Position numbers and translations under genes: made by a program. Shown in pieces: positions 16,441 through 23,830 of a DNA stretch of 41,200 nt (its first letter is position 1; each line of letters opens with the position of its first letter). The notes beneath the pieces were generated by a model, which saw only the letters and a program-made list of their open reading frames with translations, was not told the origin of the DNA and did not search any database. The stretch lies in assembly GCA_024224665.1 (NCBI GenBank), contig JAAENG010000379.1, positions 1-41,200 of the forward strand, read 5' to 3'. Source of the stretch: Chloroflexota bacterium (GTDB lineage Bacteria; Chloroflexota; Anaerolineae; J102).

Positions 16441-16584
16441 CTAGTACAGCGAGGCGTAAATATCCGGTATTTTTCTAGCGCTAGCCGCATCCGAGATGCG
16501 GCGGGTTTGAGTGGCATCCCGCCGGGTCACGGACCCGGCTAGCGCAGTAGAAACCGTTGACTCACTTACGCCGACGTGTACTAG
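16441..16584. mobile_element. Cloverleaf MITE, copy 1 (CTAG-bounded, IS630/Tc1-like target)
   Basis: This 144-bp element starts and ends with CTAG. Its terminal inverted repeats read CTAGTACAnnnnnGGCGTAA. The core folds perfectly: GCGCTAGCC (16478-16486) pairs with GGCTAGCGC (16537-16545). Inside are three abutting hairpins: GCATC/GATGC (16487-16499), GGCGGG/CCCGCC (16500-16523) and GGGTC/GACCC (16524-16536). No base is unpaired at the four-way junction. Two more copies occur in the window. It lies 48 bp upstream of the DUF1269 operon. Confidence 0.88.
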
Positions 16585-16586
16585 TA

Positions 16587-16684
16587 GGAGTTACGCAGCT
16601 AAGCTGAATCTGATCTCGAATGACTGGCTTTCACGAGAAAGACAAGTGCGGAACTTGATAAAATCGTATCAACTGCGTAACTCC
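16587..16684. mobile_element. 98-bp non-autonomous element with 12-bp perfect terminal inverted repeats
   Basis: GGAGTTACGCAG (16587-16598) and CTGCGTAACTCC (16673-16684) are exact inverted repeats. The interior has no coding frame. It is wedged between two copies of the cloverleaf element. Its ends resemble those of the element at 11112-11292, so both may depend on the same transposase, which is not in the window. Confidence 0.75.
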
Positions 16685-16724
16685 GATGATTAGTCCGGCT
16701 CAGCCACGGCCGCTGCGCTTTAGA

Positions 16725-16869
16725 CTAGTACAGCGAGGCATAAATATCCAGATATTTTTCTAGCGCTAGCCGCATCCGAGATGCGGCGGGTTTGAGTGGC
16801 ATCCCGCCGGGTCACAGACCCGGTTAGCGCAGTAGAAACCGTTGGCTCACTTACGCCGAAGTGTACTAG
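16725..16869. mobile_element. Cloverleaf MITE, copy 2
   Basis: This is nearly identical to copy 1 and lies in the same orientation. One change in the outer stem (GGTTAGCGC) leaves a G-U pair, and one change falls in a hairpin loop, so the fold is kept. Its right CTAG overlaps the TAG stop codon of the symporter gene at 16866-16868. Confidence 0.87.
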
Positions 16870-17783
16870 GCCGCTGCGGCCGCGGCCTCCTCAACCGGTG
16901 CTCCCTCCTCCCCCTCATCATCTCCTTTACCGAACCAGGAGCCTACAACCGTGCCAACGACGATCTGTACGAAGATCAGGGCCACGGCGACTCCCAGGAT
17001 TGCGGGATCATTGTCGAAGGCGATGGCGATGGCGGCGAAGACAGGCCCAGCGTTGCTGCCGGGCTCGATCATTGCCGTCGCTTTGCGCACCGGACTGCCA
17101 CCCCTGGAGATAAAGTAGCCCAGCGCGATCATGATGATGACGAACAGCGCCTGCGCCAGAATCGCACGATCACCGAGCAGGTCCAGGATGATGCGGAAGC
17201 TGCCCAGCAGGGCCAGCACGATAACGATCAACAGCGTAATGTTGGCAACTTGCTGGACCGTCGGTCTCCATTCCATTGCGTTCTTGGGCGTCCAGTGACG
17301 CACGGCCATGCCCACCACAAAGGGAACAATCTGCAAGACGGCCACTGCTATGATCAAATCCGCAACCGGCAGCGCGAAATTATCACCCAGGCCGGCGGCG
17401 CCGATCATAAAGTTGGCCATGGGCGCGAACGTGAAGCTGCCGATAATCGCCAGCAGCACCTGCAACCCAGCGGAGGTGGTGAGATCGGCTTTGGCGCTCA
17501 TCGCAAACTTGACGCCCAGTGGCGCGCCCGGGACAGCAGCCAGCAGCAGCATCACGATATAGGACGCCGCCGAGAGGCTGAAGATAGCCGACAACCCCCA
17601 GCCCACCAGGGGCCGCAGGACAAAGGCGGTGATCAAGACCAGGATGAGCAACACGACGTTCTTGAAGACCGATCCCAGGGCTTTCGTTGTTGTCGCCAGG
17701 CCGGCGGCAAACATCGTGGCCATAATCATGATGACCAGCGAGGCATTGAATAGTCCGCCCATCAGGGCTTGGACAGTTTCCAT
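16866..17783 (-). CDS. Bile acid:sodium symporter (BASS/SBF-like) family transporter
   Basis: This 305-aa integral membrane protein has about 9-10 hydrophobic helices and belongs to the SBF-like (BASS, Na+-dependent organic anion) superfamily. Recognisable blocks include 'LVIMIMATMFAAGL' in the first helix, a PGAPLG turn near 85-90 and 'SNAGPVFAAIAIAF' in the late crossover region. Eukaryotic members import bile acids or steroid sulfates with Na+; bacterial ones carry organic anions such as pantoate or pyruvate. The C-terminus is an odd Glu/Ala-rich tail ending in six Ala. The stop TAG lies inside the CTAG end of the adjacent MITE, so the natural C-terminus may have been altered by the insertion. 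The ATG at 17783 follows AAGGAGA. Confidence 0.82.
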   Translation of the reverse strand: METVQALMGGLFNASLVIMIMATMFAAGLATTTKALGSVFKNVVLLILVLITAFVLRPLVGWGLSAIFSLSAASYIVMLLLAAVPGAPLGVKFAMSAKADLTTSAGLQVLLAIIGSFTFAPMANFMIGAAGLGDNFALPVADLIIAVAVLQIVPFVVGMAVRHWTPKNAMEWRPTVQQVANITLLIVIVLALLGSFRIILDLLGDRAILAQALFVIIMIALGYFISRGGSPVRKATAMIEPGSNAGPVFAAIAIAFDNDPAILGVAVALIFVQIVVGTVVGSWFGKGDDEGEEGAPVEEAAAAAA

Positions 17784-17849
17784 GATTCATTCTCCTTTTC
17801 TACATGTACCTGGATTGTCCCCTATGGACAGTTCCAAGATCAGGGTTTG

Positions 17850-17885
17850 TCCTGGGCTTTCCTTGTGTTCCAGGAAAGCCCAGGA
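17850..17885. terminator. Perfect 13-bp hairpin downstream of the sulfatase gene
   Basis: TCCTGGGCTTTCC (17850-17862) pairs exactly with GGAAAGCCCAGGA (17873-17885) around a 10-base loop. It lies 33 bp after the sulfatase stop and before the symporter start. There is no T-run on either side, so it may be a weak or factor-assisted terminator or an RNA-stabilising stem. Confidence 0.5.
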
Positions 17886-17917
17886 GTCAGTGTTAAATCT
17901 ACGTCAACCTGGCACAA

Positions 17918-19276
17918 TCAGTTGTAGCCTTCGAAATCGGCGCCGGGCGCGATATTCGGGTACTCCGCCTGGCTCTGGGCCAGGGCAACCAATGGGGCCG
18001 AAGCCGCGCCGATCACCCAGGCATAAACGAGCTCGGAATCCATCAGGTCGATGAACTCATGGGGGTCGTTGATCAGGTCCATGACCATCGGGACCTGACG
18101 CTTGATGTATGGCGCGGTCCACGACTCCTCTAAGGTGTAGCGGTAGTGCACCTTGAAGTGCTTCCATTTCGCCGCAATCGGCTCAGCATCGACCCCGATG
18201 TAGAGGTAATGGTCACGGCCGGAGGTTTCGGCCTGGCCCAGCATAAAGGCCGACATGTCCATCCCATCGATCGGACGGTCCGTTGGTACTTTGTCGCCCA
18301 GGCCGGCCAGATTCGCCAGGGTTGGATACCAGTCGAGGGCGGCGACGATCTCTTCGGTGACCACACCGGCGGGGATTTTGTCCGGCCAGCGGATCATGGC
18401 GGGTGTGCGGTAACAACCTTCCCAACCGCCGCCGAAGGTGCCACGCCAGTATCCACCGGATCCGATCCCTTCCCCCGTCAGGTGTCCAGTGCCGTTATCG
18501 CTGGCCCAGATGACGATGGTGTCGTCGGCGAGGTCTAGCTCATCGAGGACATCCAGGATCTGACCGGCGCGGTAGTCGAGTTCAGCCAGGTTCTTCGGTG
18601 CCGCGAAGGGGCTATTGGTTGCATCCTCGAAGTCCGGGTGAACAACCAACGGCGGGTGCACGTTGGTGAACCCGACATAGGCGTAGAATGGTTTGTCTTC
18701 GGCGTGGTTGCGGCGGATGAAGTCGATCGTCTTCTCGGTGATCTTCTCATCCATGAACGGCCGGGTCTCCAGGTTGAACTCATCGACTTCCTCAAAGGGC
18801 TGACCCTTGACGGCGGCCTTGATCTTCGGAGTCGGCCAGTTCGGGGGATACATCGGGTGAGAGGACCAGGCGGCCTCGTCGGAGGTTTCGCTGATGCCCC
18901 ACCACTCGTCGAAGCCCTGGTCGGTCGGGATCCGACCGGCGACGTTGCCGAGGTGCCACTTGCCATACATCGCGGTGGCGTAGCCGCCGTCGGAGAACAG
19001 GTTCCCCATCGTGTACTCCCACGGCGAGAGCCCGTAGTGGCCGGGTTCGCCGGGCTGCGGGACCCGGAATGTGCCACAGCGGACTGGCATGCGTCCGGTC
19101 ATGACGGCGGTGCGGGTGGGGGTGCACTGTGCTTCGGTGTTGTGGTTTGTGAAACGGATCCCTTCCGACGCCAACTGGTCCAGGCGGGGCGTGGGATTGA
19201 GGGCGCCATAGCAGCTCAGGTCACCCCAGCCGGTGTTGTCGACAAGCATGAAGACGACATTTGGTTTGTTAGCCAT
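17918..19276 (-). CDS. Formylglycine-dependent arylsulfatase family enzyme
   Basis: This 452-aa alkaline-phosphatase-superfamily sulfatase has the active-site signature CTPTRTAVMTGR (Cys51, Pro53, Arg55). There the Cys is normally converted to formylglycine. Metal-site residues appear as FMLVDNTGWGDLSCYG (Asp13, Asn14) and ASDNGTG in the middle. Family enzymes hydrolyse sulfate esters of aromatic compounds, steroids or sugars. No signal peptide is visible, so the enzyme should be cytoplasmic. ATG 19276 follows AGGAG at 8 bases and fits the family N-terminus; a longer frame upstream lacks support. A BASS transporter lies downstream and DagK/SulP genes lie upstream. No formylglycine-generating enzyme gene is in the window. 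Confidence 0.9.
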   Translation of the reverse strand: MANKPNVVFMLVDNTGWGDLSCYGALNPTPRLDQLASEGIRFTNHNTEAQCTPTRTAVMTGRMPVRCGTFRVPQPGEPGHYGLSPWEYTMGNLFSDGGYATAMYGKWHLGNVAGRIPTDQGFDEWWGISETSDEAAWSSHPMYPPNWPTPKIKAAVKGQPFEEVDEFNLETRPFMDEKITEKTIDFIRRNHAEDKPFYAYVGFTNVHPPLVVHPDFEDATNSPFAAPKNLAELDYRAGQILDVLDELDLADDTIVIWASDNGTGHLTGEGIGSGGYWRGTFGGGWEGCYRTPAMIRWPDKIPAGVVTEEIVAALDWYPTLANLAGLGDKVPTDRPIDGMDMSAFMLGQAETSGRDHYLYIGVDAEPIAAKWKHFKVHYRYTLEESWTAPYIKRQVPMVMDLINDPHEFIDLMDSELVYAWVIGAASAPLVALAQSQAEYPNIAPGADFEGYN

Positions 19277-19452
19277 AGTGATTACTCCTTTTTGTGGGGA
19301 ATCCAGCATTGTCGGCATTCAGATGCACTTTGCTTTTGGCTAGAATGTCAAGAATGGATAGGATCTCTTGGTTGGTCATATCTGGATTGGTTGCTACGTT
19401 TATTCTCGTTATTGGTTCAATAAGTGCCTCCTTCTTGCTCGGCTATCCTACT

Positions 19453-20346
19453 TTATTCTGGGACCACAATTTCCAATGCCTGCGGCATGGCGCTGACGGT
19501 AAAGGGAGTTTGACCACCGGTTTCACCGTCGATCCAGACATCCTGGATAGGATCCGCTTCCAGGCTGATTTCTTTGCCGCGCCAATGGTAGACACCAGCC
19601 CCGGCATCCGCGCCTTGGTAACGATAAATATGCTTGGAGATTGCCCGTAAGGGTTTTACTTCTTTAGTAACGACATACAAATCAAGATAGCCATCACTGA
19701 TATCTACATTGCCAACTTCCGGAATTTCTTTACCCATGACAGCGCCAATCGAACCGGCATTGAGGATGAAAACTATCAGTGCTTCACCTTCAATAATCTC
19801 TCCGTCAACCGTTGCCTTATATTGAGCCACCGGCATTTTTCTGAGAAAATGCAAGGCGGAGTGCACGTAGGCGAGCTGGCCATATTTATCTTTCTCTTCC
19901 CTGCTGGCAGCTTCGTCAGAGCTCAAACCGGCATAAGCACGCAACATGAAGACTTGGTCGCCCATCTTGGCCAGATCTACGGCACGACGCTTATGACTGT
20001 TAACGATTAACTCGGCCGCCTCTTGCAGAACGAGAGAGACGCCCAGTTCATGAGCCATCGCGTTGCCTGTGCCTCCAGGCAGGATCGCTTGTGGCACACC
20101 GCTGCCCAACAGACCGTTGGCCACTTCCATCTGCGTGCCATCACCACCATAGGCAGCGACCAGATCGACGCCGGAGGCCGCCGCGGCGGCGGCCAGGCGT
20201 GTAGCATCGCCAGATTTGTGGGTCAGGCTGATGTCCCAGTCCACCCCTGCCGGATGGAAAACATGATTAAGCACATTAACGATTGGTTCATCTTGTCCGG
20301 CGGCAGGATTAAGTATCACATGGACTTTCTTATAAGGTAAGGTCAT
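19453..20346 (-). CDS. Diacylglycerol/sphingoid-type lipid kinase (DagK copy 2)
   Basis: This 297-aa DAGK-family enzyme has ILNPAAGQDEP at the N-terminus, GGDGT at 67-71, GGTGN at 91-95 and 'VWIDGE' near the end. It aligns throughout with copy 1 at 10210-11088 and is a within-window paralogue. ATG 20346 follows TTGGAGA. It is 81 bp downstream of SulP copy 3, so this SulP-DagK pair mirrors the DagK...SulP arrangement of the cluster at 5-11 kb. The lipid substrate is unknown. Confidence 0.9.
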   Translation of the reverse strand: MTLPYKKVHVILNPAAGQDEPIVNVLNHVFHPAGVDWDISLTHKSGDATRLAAAAAASGVDLVAAYGGDGTQMEVANGLLGSGVPQAILPGGTGNAMAHELGVSLVLQEAAELIVNSHKRRAVDLAKMGDQVFMLRAYAGLSSDEAASREEKDKYGQLAYVHSALHFLRKMPVAQYKATVDGEIIEGEALIVFILNAGSIGAVMGKEIPEVGNVDISDGYLDLYVVTKEVKPLRAISKHIYRYQGADAGAGVYHWRGKEISLEADPIQDVWIDGETGGQTPFTVSAMPQALEIVVPE

Positions 20347-20427
20347 AGTTTTTTCTCCAATTCATTCCTATCTTCGTAATTGGCCGAGTTCAAACATGTG
20401 TGGAATTGCATTTTCCTAAACTGTTGC

Positions 20428-22158
20428 TCATTGGGGAGGCGTATCAGGGATCTGGTCGGCCGCCGCTTCGTAGACATTGCCGTAGATATGGTCCTCGCCA
20501 AGACGATCGATGACACCATCCCGACGCAACAGCGCCTTCACCTCCGGCTTGACGCGCGTCAGGCGCATATCAATGTCATAGTTGTTCGCCAACTCGACGA
20601 TTTCAGCAATCTTGCTGGAGCCTTGCGAGTCGATGAAATTGATACCCTCAAAGTCAATGACCACTGTATGCAATGGTGGATCTGCCTGCAGGGCCAGCTC
20701 ACGGATACGGTCTTCAAGCGCATCAGCACTGGCGAAAAAGAGCCCGGCATCAAAGCCCATCACCAGCAGGCCGGGATAGGACTCACTGTCCGGATATTCG
20801 TCTATGCTTCTAAACACCTGCGTGCCGGGCTTACGACCAAGTACGGGCATGTACGGCGCCGCCGAGACATAGATCAGCCAGACGATTGACAAGACAATTC
20901 CAATCATCACCCCCGCCAGTACGCCGGCGCCCAACACGCCGAGGATGGCGGCAATGGCGATCCAGAAGTCCGCTCGCGCCACGCTGCGCAGACGGCGCAT
21001 CTCTTTCACGTTCATCATGCCAAACACGACGGCGTCGATGATGATCGCCGCCAGCACCGCCTTGGGCAGGAATGAGAACAATGGGGCAAGTAGGAGCAGG
21101 GTAAGGATGATTATTACGCCGGTGGAAAGCGAGGCGACAGGCGTCTTGGCCCCGGAGGAATCATTGAGCGAACTGGCCGATAGGCTGGTGGAAACAGGAA
21201 TGCCCTGCACCACACCGGAACCGACATTGGCCATGCCCTGGGCCACCGACTCCTGGTTGATATCGACGCGATATTTGTGCCTCGCCGCAAACTCACGCGC
21301 GTCGCCAGCACTCTGTGAGAAACCGATCAGCAGCAGACCCAGGGCGGCCGCGCCGATCACTGTCCAATTGTCAATGATGAATTGCAAGCTGGGCAGGGCC
21401 AGCGACGGCAGCCCGCGCGGTACTTCGCCCACCAGCGCTATGCCCAGTTCACCCAGATTGAATAGGGTCGAGGCCAACAGCCCGAGGATGACCAGCACGA
21501 GCGCCCCGGGCACTTTGGGGACGGCAAAGCGCAGACCAAGGATCAAGACCAGGGATATGACGCCCAATACCAGTGTCGCCAGATCGGTTTCAGGCAGGCT
21601 TTGTAGCCAGCTAAACAGTTTCTGCCAGGCGTTGGAACCTTCAATAGAGGTGCCTGTGATTTTGGGCAGCTCGCCGATCACAACCTCGATGGCCGCCCCG
21701 AAAAGGAAGCCGGTGATCACCGCTTTAGAGAGGAACTGGGAGATCCAGCCCATGCGGAACAAAGCCAGCAGCAGAAAAAGTATACCGGTGACGATGGTGA
21801 TCGCCGCAACCAGGGCCACGGACTCTTCGCTGCCAGCGACCACGCCAGCGGCAATGACCGCGCTGGCGGCAACAGCCGCTAAGGCCGAACTCGGTCCGGT
21901 GGCGATCTGCTTCGAAGTGCCAAAGAGGGCATATAAGATCGCTCCGGCAGCGGCGGCGTAGAGGCCATTCTGGATGGGCACGTTGGCAATCCCGGCATAG
22001 CCCAAGGACTTGGGTATGACCAATGCGGCCACTGTCAGCCCGGCGATCAGATCCGGTCGCAGCCATCCTCGATCATACTTGGGCGCCCACTGCACAATGG
22101 GCAGGTAACGGGCAATCCCGCGTGGTTTTGTTTGGGTTGCTTGCGCTGTTTCAGTCAT
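20428..22158 (-). CDS. SulP family anion transporter with STAS domain (SulP copy 3)
   Basis: This 576-aa protein is the most canonical of the three SulP proteins. It has IAGLTVAALVIPKSLGYAGIANVP in the first helices, ALFGTSKQIATGPSSA, and a full membrane domain to about residue 420. The STAS domain lies at about 450-560 with IDFEGINFIDSQGSSKI. The Asp-Ser in 'IDSQGSS' is where anti-sigma-antagonist-type STAS domains are phosphorylated. ATG 22158 is only two bases beyond the stop of the DUF2252 gene, with AAAGGA at the end of that gene as ribosome site. The two are therefore almost surely co-translated. DagK copy 2 follows after 81 bp. Confidence 0.92.
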   Translation of the reverse strand: MTETAQATQTKPRGIARYLPIVQWAPKYDRGWLRPDLIAGLTVAALVIPKSLGYAGIANVPIQNGLYAAAAGAILYALFGTSKQIATGPSSALAAVAASAVIAAGVVAGSEESVALVAAITIVTGILFLLLALFRMGWISQFLSKAVITGFLFGAAIEVVIGELPKITGTSIEGSNAWQKLFSWLQSLPETDLATLVLGVISLVLILGLRFAVPKVPGALVLVILGLLASTLFNLGELGIALVGEVPRGLPSLALPSLQFIIDNWTVIGAAALGLLLIGFSQSAGDAREFAARHKYRVDINQESVAQGMANVGSGVVQGIPVSTSLSASSLNDSSGAKTPVASLSTGVIIILTLLLLAPLFSFLPKAVLAAIIIDAVVFGMMNVKEMRRLRSVARADFWIAIAAILGVLGAGVLAGVMIGIVLSIVWLIYVSAAPYMPVLGRKPGTQVFRSIDEYPDSESYPGLLVMGFDAGLFFASADALEDRIRELALQADPPLHTVVIDFEGINFIDSQGSSKIAEIVELANNYDIDMRLTRVKPEVKALLRRDGVIDRLGEDHIYGNVYEAAADQIPDTPPQ

Positions 22159-22160
22159 TA

Positions 22161-23579
22161 TTAAATTCCTTTTGCGGCAACGATGCGACCGGCATCTACA
22201 GCCTCTACCAGAAGCTGGTAATCGCGTTCGGTTTGGTCGGCATAGGTCATGGCGAAGTCGGCCACGGCCGTATCAAAGCTTTTACCCCTGCCCAAATAAC
22301 CGGCAATCGTTGAGGCATCCCCGGTGCGGGCATGGGCGCGGGCCAGGCACAAGGCGCATAACTCGATGTAGGAATTCAGGCCTTCATCGTCCAACTTGGC
22401 CACATTGACTGAGCCCTTCATATCTTTTAGCTGCCGCCAGTAATAATCGCTGCCGGAATATTTACTACTGTGCCAACCCAGGAAAATATCATTCGTGGTT
22501 TGCATCAGTTGTTGGCCAGTCACTATCCGTTGCGCATATTGCGCATATTTGCGGGGAGGTAAATAGGCTTCCAGGGTGGAGGGACCGGCTTCTTTCAGTT
22601 GCAGAATCAAGCCATCGTCGTCGGCGCCGCCTTGCAGCAAAACGATCATGCAGCGCGTACCAACGCTGCCAACCCCGCCTACGCGCAGGGCGGCATCAAC
22701 GATCTTGTAACGTGACAGCAGAAACTTTTTTTCATCATCCAGGCTTTGCAGGTATTGCTGCCAGGATTCTTCAACGGCCGTTTCTGAAATTGCGGCCAAA
22801 TCTTCTGTATCAACAAGTTGAGTCAGGTTTTCAGCTCGTAAAGGAATCAGCAGCGGCGGTTCACGTCTGATGCGGCGACGGCCGTTGCTGTCGATATAGG
22901 TCAATTTTGCCAATGTTTGCTCCTGGGTTTTCGACCGCGCCTTGTCAATAAACTTCTGTGCTTTTTTACGTCTATTTTTGGTCGCGCGTTCTGCAAAAAC
23001 ATCCTGCAAGGCATCGGCATCCACATAGAAATACCAGACGTCCAGCGTGCTCATCTCGGCAAAACGGATCATTGTCCGCCGGTAGGCGCGCACACCCTCT
23101 TGAGCCAGGCTGCGATTGGTTTTATCACTGAAGCCGTTATCCCGTCCGGCAACAGCTACACTGGCGGCCAGCCGTTTTACATCCCATTCCCAGGGGCCGG
23201 GAAAGGCTTCGTCGAAATCATTCAGATCAAAAACCAGACGCCTTTCCGGCGAAGCAAAAAGACCAAAGTTAGAGAGATGGGCGTCGCCGCACAAGATAAC
23301 TTCTAAGCCGCTGGTGGGTGTGTGGGCCAGGTCGGAGGCCATTACTACCGCCGAGCCACGTAGGAAGGCAAAGGGTGAGGCCAGCATCCGGCCGTATTTT
23401 ATCGGCAGCAAATGTTGTAATCGTCCCTCATCCTGAGCTTGCAGTAAGTCCAGGGGATTGGGCCGTTCGGTTGCCGGCTGCCAGTCGCCGTGACTGCTGC
23501 GCGGTGCTTTTTGGCGCAACGCTTTTCCTTTCTTGTACCGTTCTGCACGGCTTAATTCTTGTGGATTGTCAAGGGACAT
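22161..23579 (-). CDS. DUF2252 family protein
   Basis: This 472-aa protein has the typical DUF2252 blocks: PIKYGRMLASPFAFLRG (about 59-75), CGDAHLSNFGLFASPERR (about 97-114), FDLNDFDEAFPGPWEWDVKRL (about 116-136) and TGQQLMQ-type later motifs. The HLSNFG / DLNDFD pair resembles the catalytic and metal loops of aminoglycoside-phosphotransferase-like kinases, so an atypical kinase activity is suspected for the family but not established here. ATG 23579 follows GGAGA. It is the first gene of the unit DUF2252 - SulP - DagK. Confidence 0.9.
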   Translation of the reverse strand: MSLDNPQELSRAERYKKGKALRQKAPRSSHGDWQPATERPNPLDLLQAQDEGRLQHLLPIKYGRMLASPFAFLRGSAVVMASDLAHTPTSGLEVILCGDAHLSNFGLFASPERRLVFDLNDFDEAFPGPWEWDVKRLAASVAVAGRDNGFSDKTNRSLAQEGVRAYRRTMIRFAEMSTLDVWYFYVDADALQDVFAERATKNRRKKAQKFIDKARSKTQEQTLAKLTYIDSNGRRRIRREPPLLIPLRAENLTQLVDTEDLAAISETAVEESWQQYLQSLDDEKKFLLSRYKIVDAALRVGGVGSVGTRCMIVLLQGGADDDGLILQLKEAGPSTLEAYLPPRKYAQYAQRIVTGQQLMQTTNDIFLGWHSSKYSGSDYYWRQLKDMKGSVNVAKLDDEGLNSYIELCALCLARAHARTGDASTIAGYLGRGKSFDTAVADFAMTYADQTERDYQLLVEAVDAGRIVAAKGI

Positions 23580-23710
23580 ATTTCATTCTCCAAGCGCAAC
23601 CAGCCGGCCTGGTAGTTGGACAGCCAGCCCACGCTGGGAACGTATTTTGCAATTCCGGTTGGTGCGGTTGTTGTGATCAAATCCTGTTACCTATGACCAG
23701 ACCAGGTGAA

Positions 23711-23740
23711 AATCCGTGTTAATCCGCCTTGATCCGTGTC
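23711..23740 (+). repeat. Short direct repeats of the ATCCGTGT/AATCCG type
   Basis: AATCCGTGTTAATCCG is followed by GATCCGTGTC. Such runs are common extragenic repeats; a related palindromic version lies at 41053-41108. Nothing else is seen in the gap 23580-23830 apart from the hairpin at 23785-23816. Confidence 0.4.
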
Positions 23741-23784
23741 ATGAAAGCCTTGAGAGCGACTTCTCCGACAGACTCCTAGGGTTG

Positions 23785-23816
23785 AATAAGGGAAGGACGG
23801 GTCATTGGACCCGCCC
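23785..23816 (-). terminator. Probable intrinsic terminator of the DUF1269-tail gene
   Basis: Read on the minus strand, GGGCGGGTC pairs with GACCCGTCC (one G-U) around a 4-base loop and is followed by TTCCCTTATT. It starts about 15 bases after the stop of the gene at 23831-24676. Confidence 0.55.
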
Positions 23817-23830
23817 AACCCTTTTGCAGT

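Noticed and set aside
16478-16545. Cloverleaf as a tRNA or tmRNA gene
   Set aside because: Arm lengths (9, 5, 6, 5), 3-base loops and absence of the GTTC/T-loop and CCA-end features do not fit tRNA; the repeat context fits a mobile element.
16441-16869. CRISPR array
   Set aside because: Only two repeats of 145 bp with an unrelated element between them; no regular short spacers and no cas genes.
20945-21961. Long plus-strand open frame of 338 codons
   Set aside because: It lies opposite the SulP copy 3 gene and has the Ala/Ser/Arg/Thr-rich composition of an antisense shadow; no family match.
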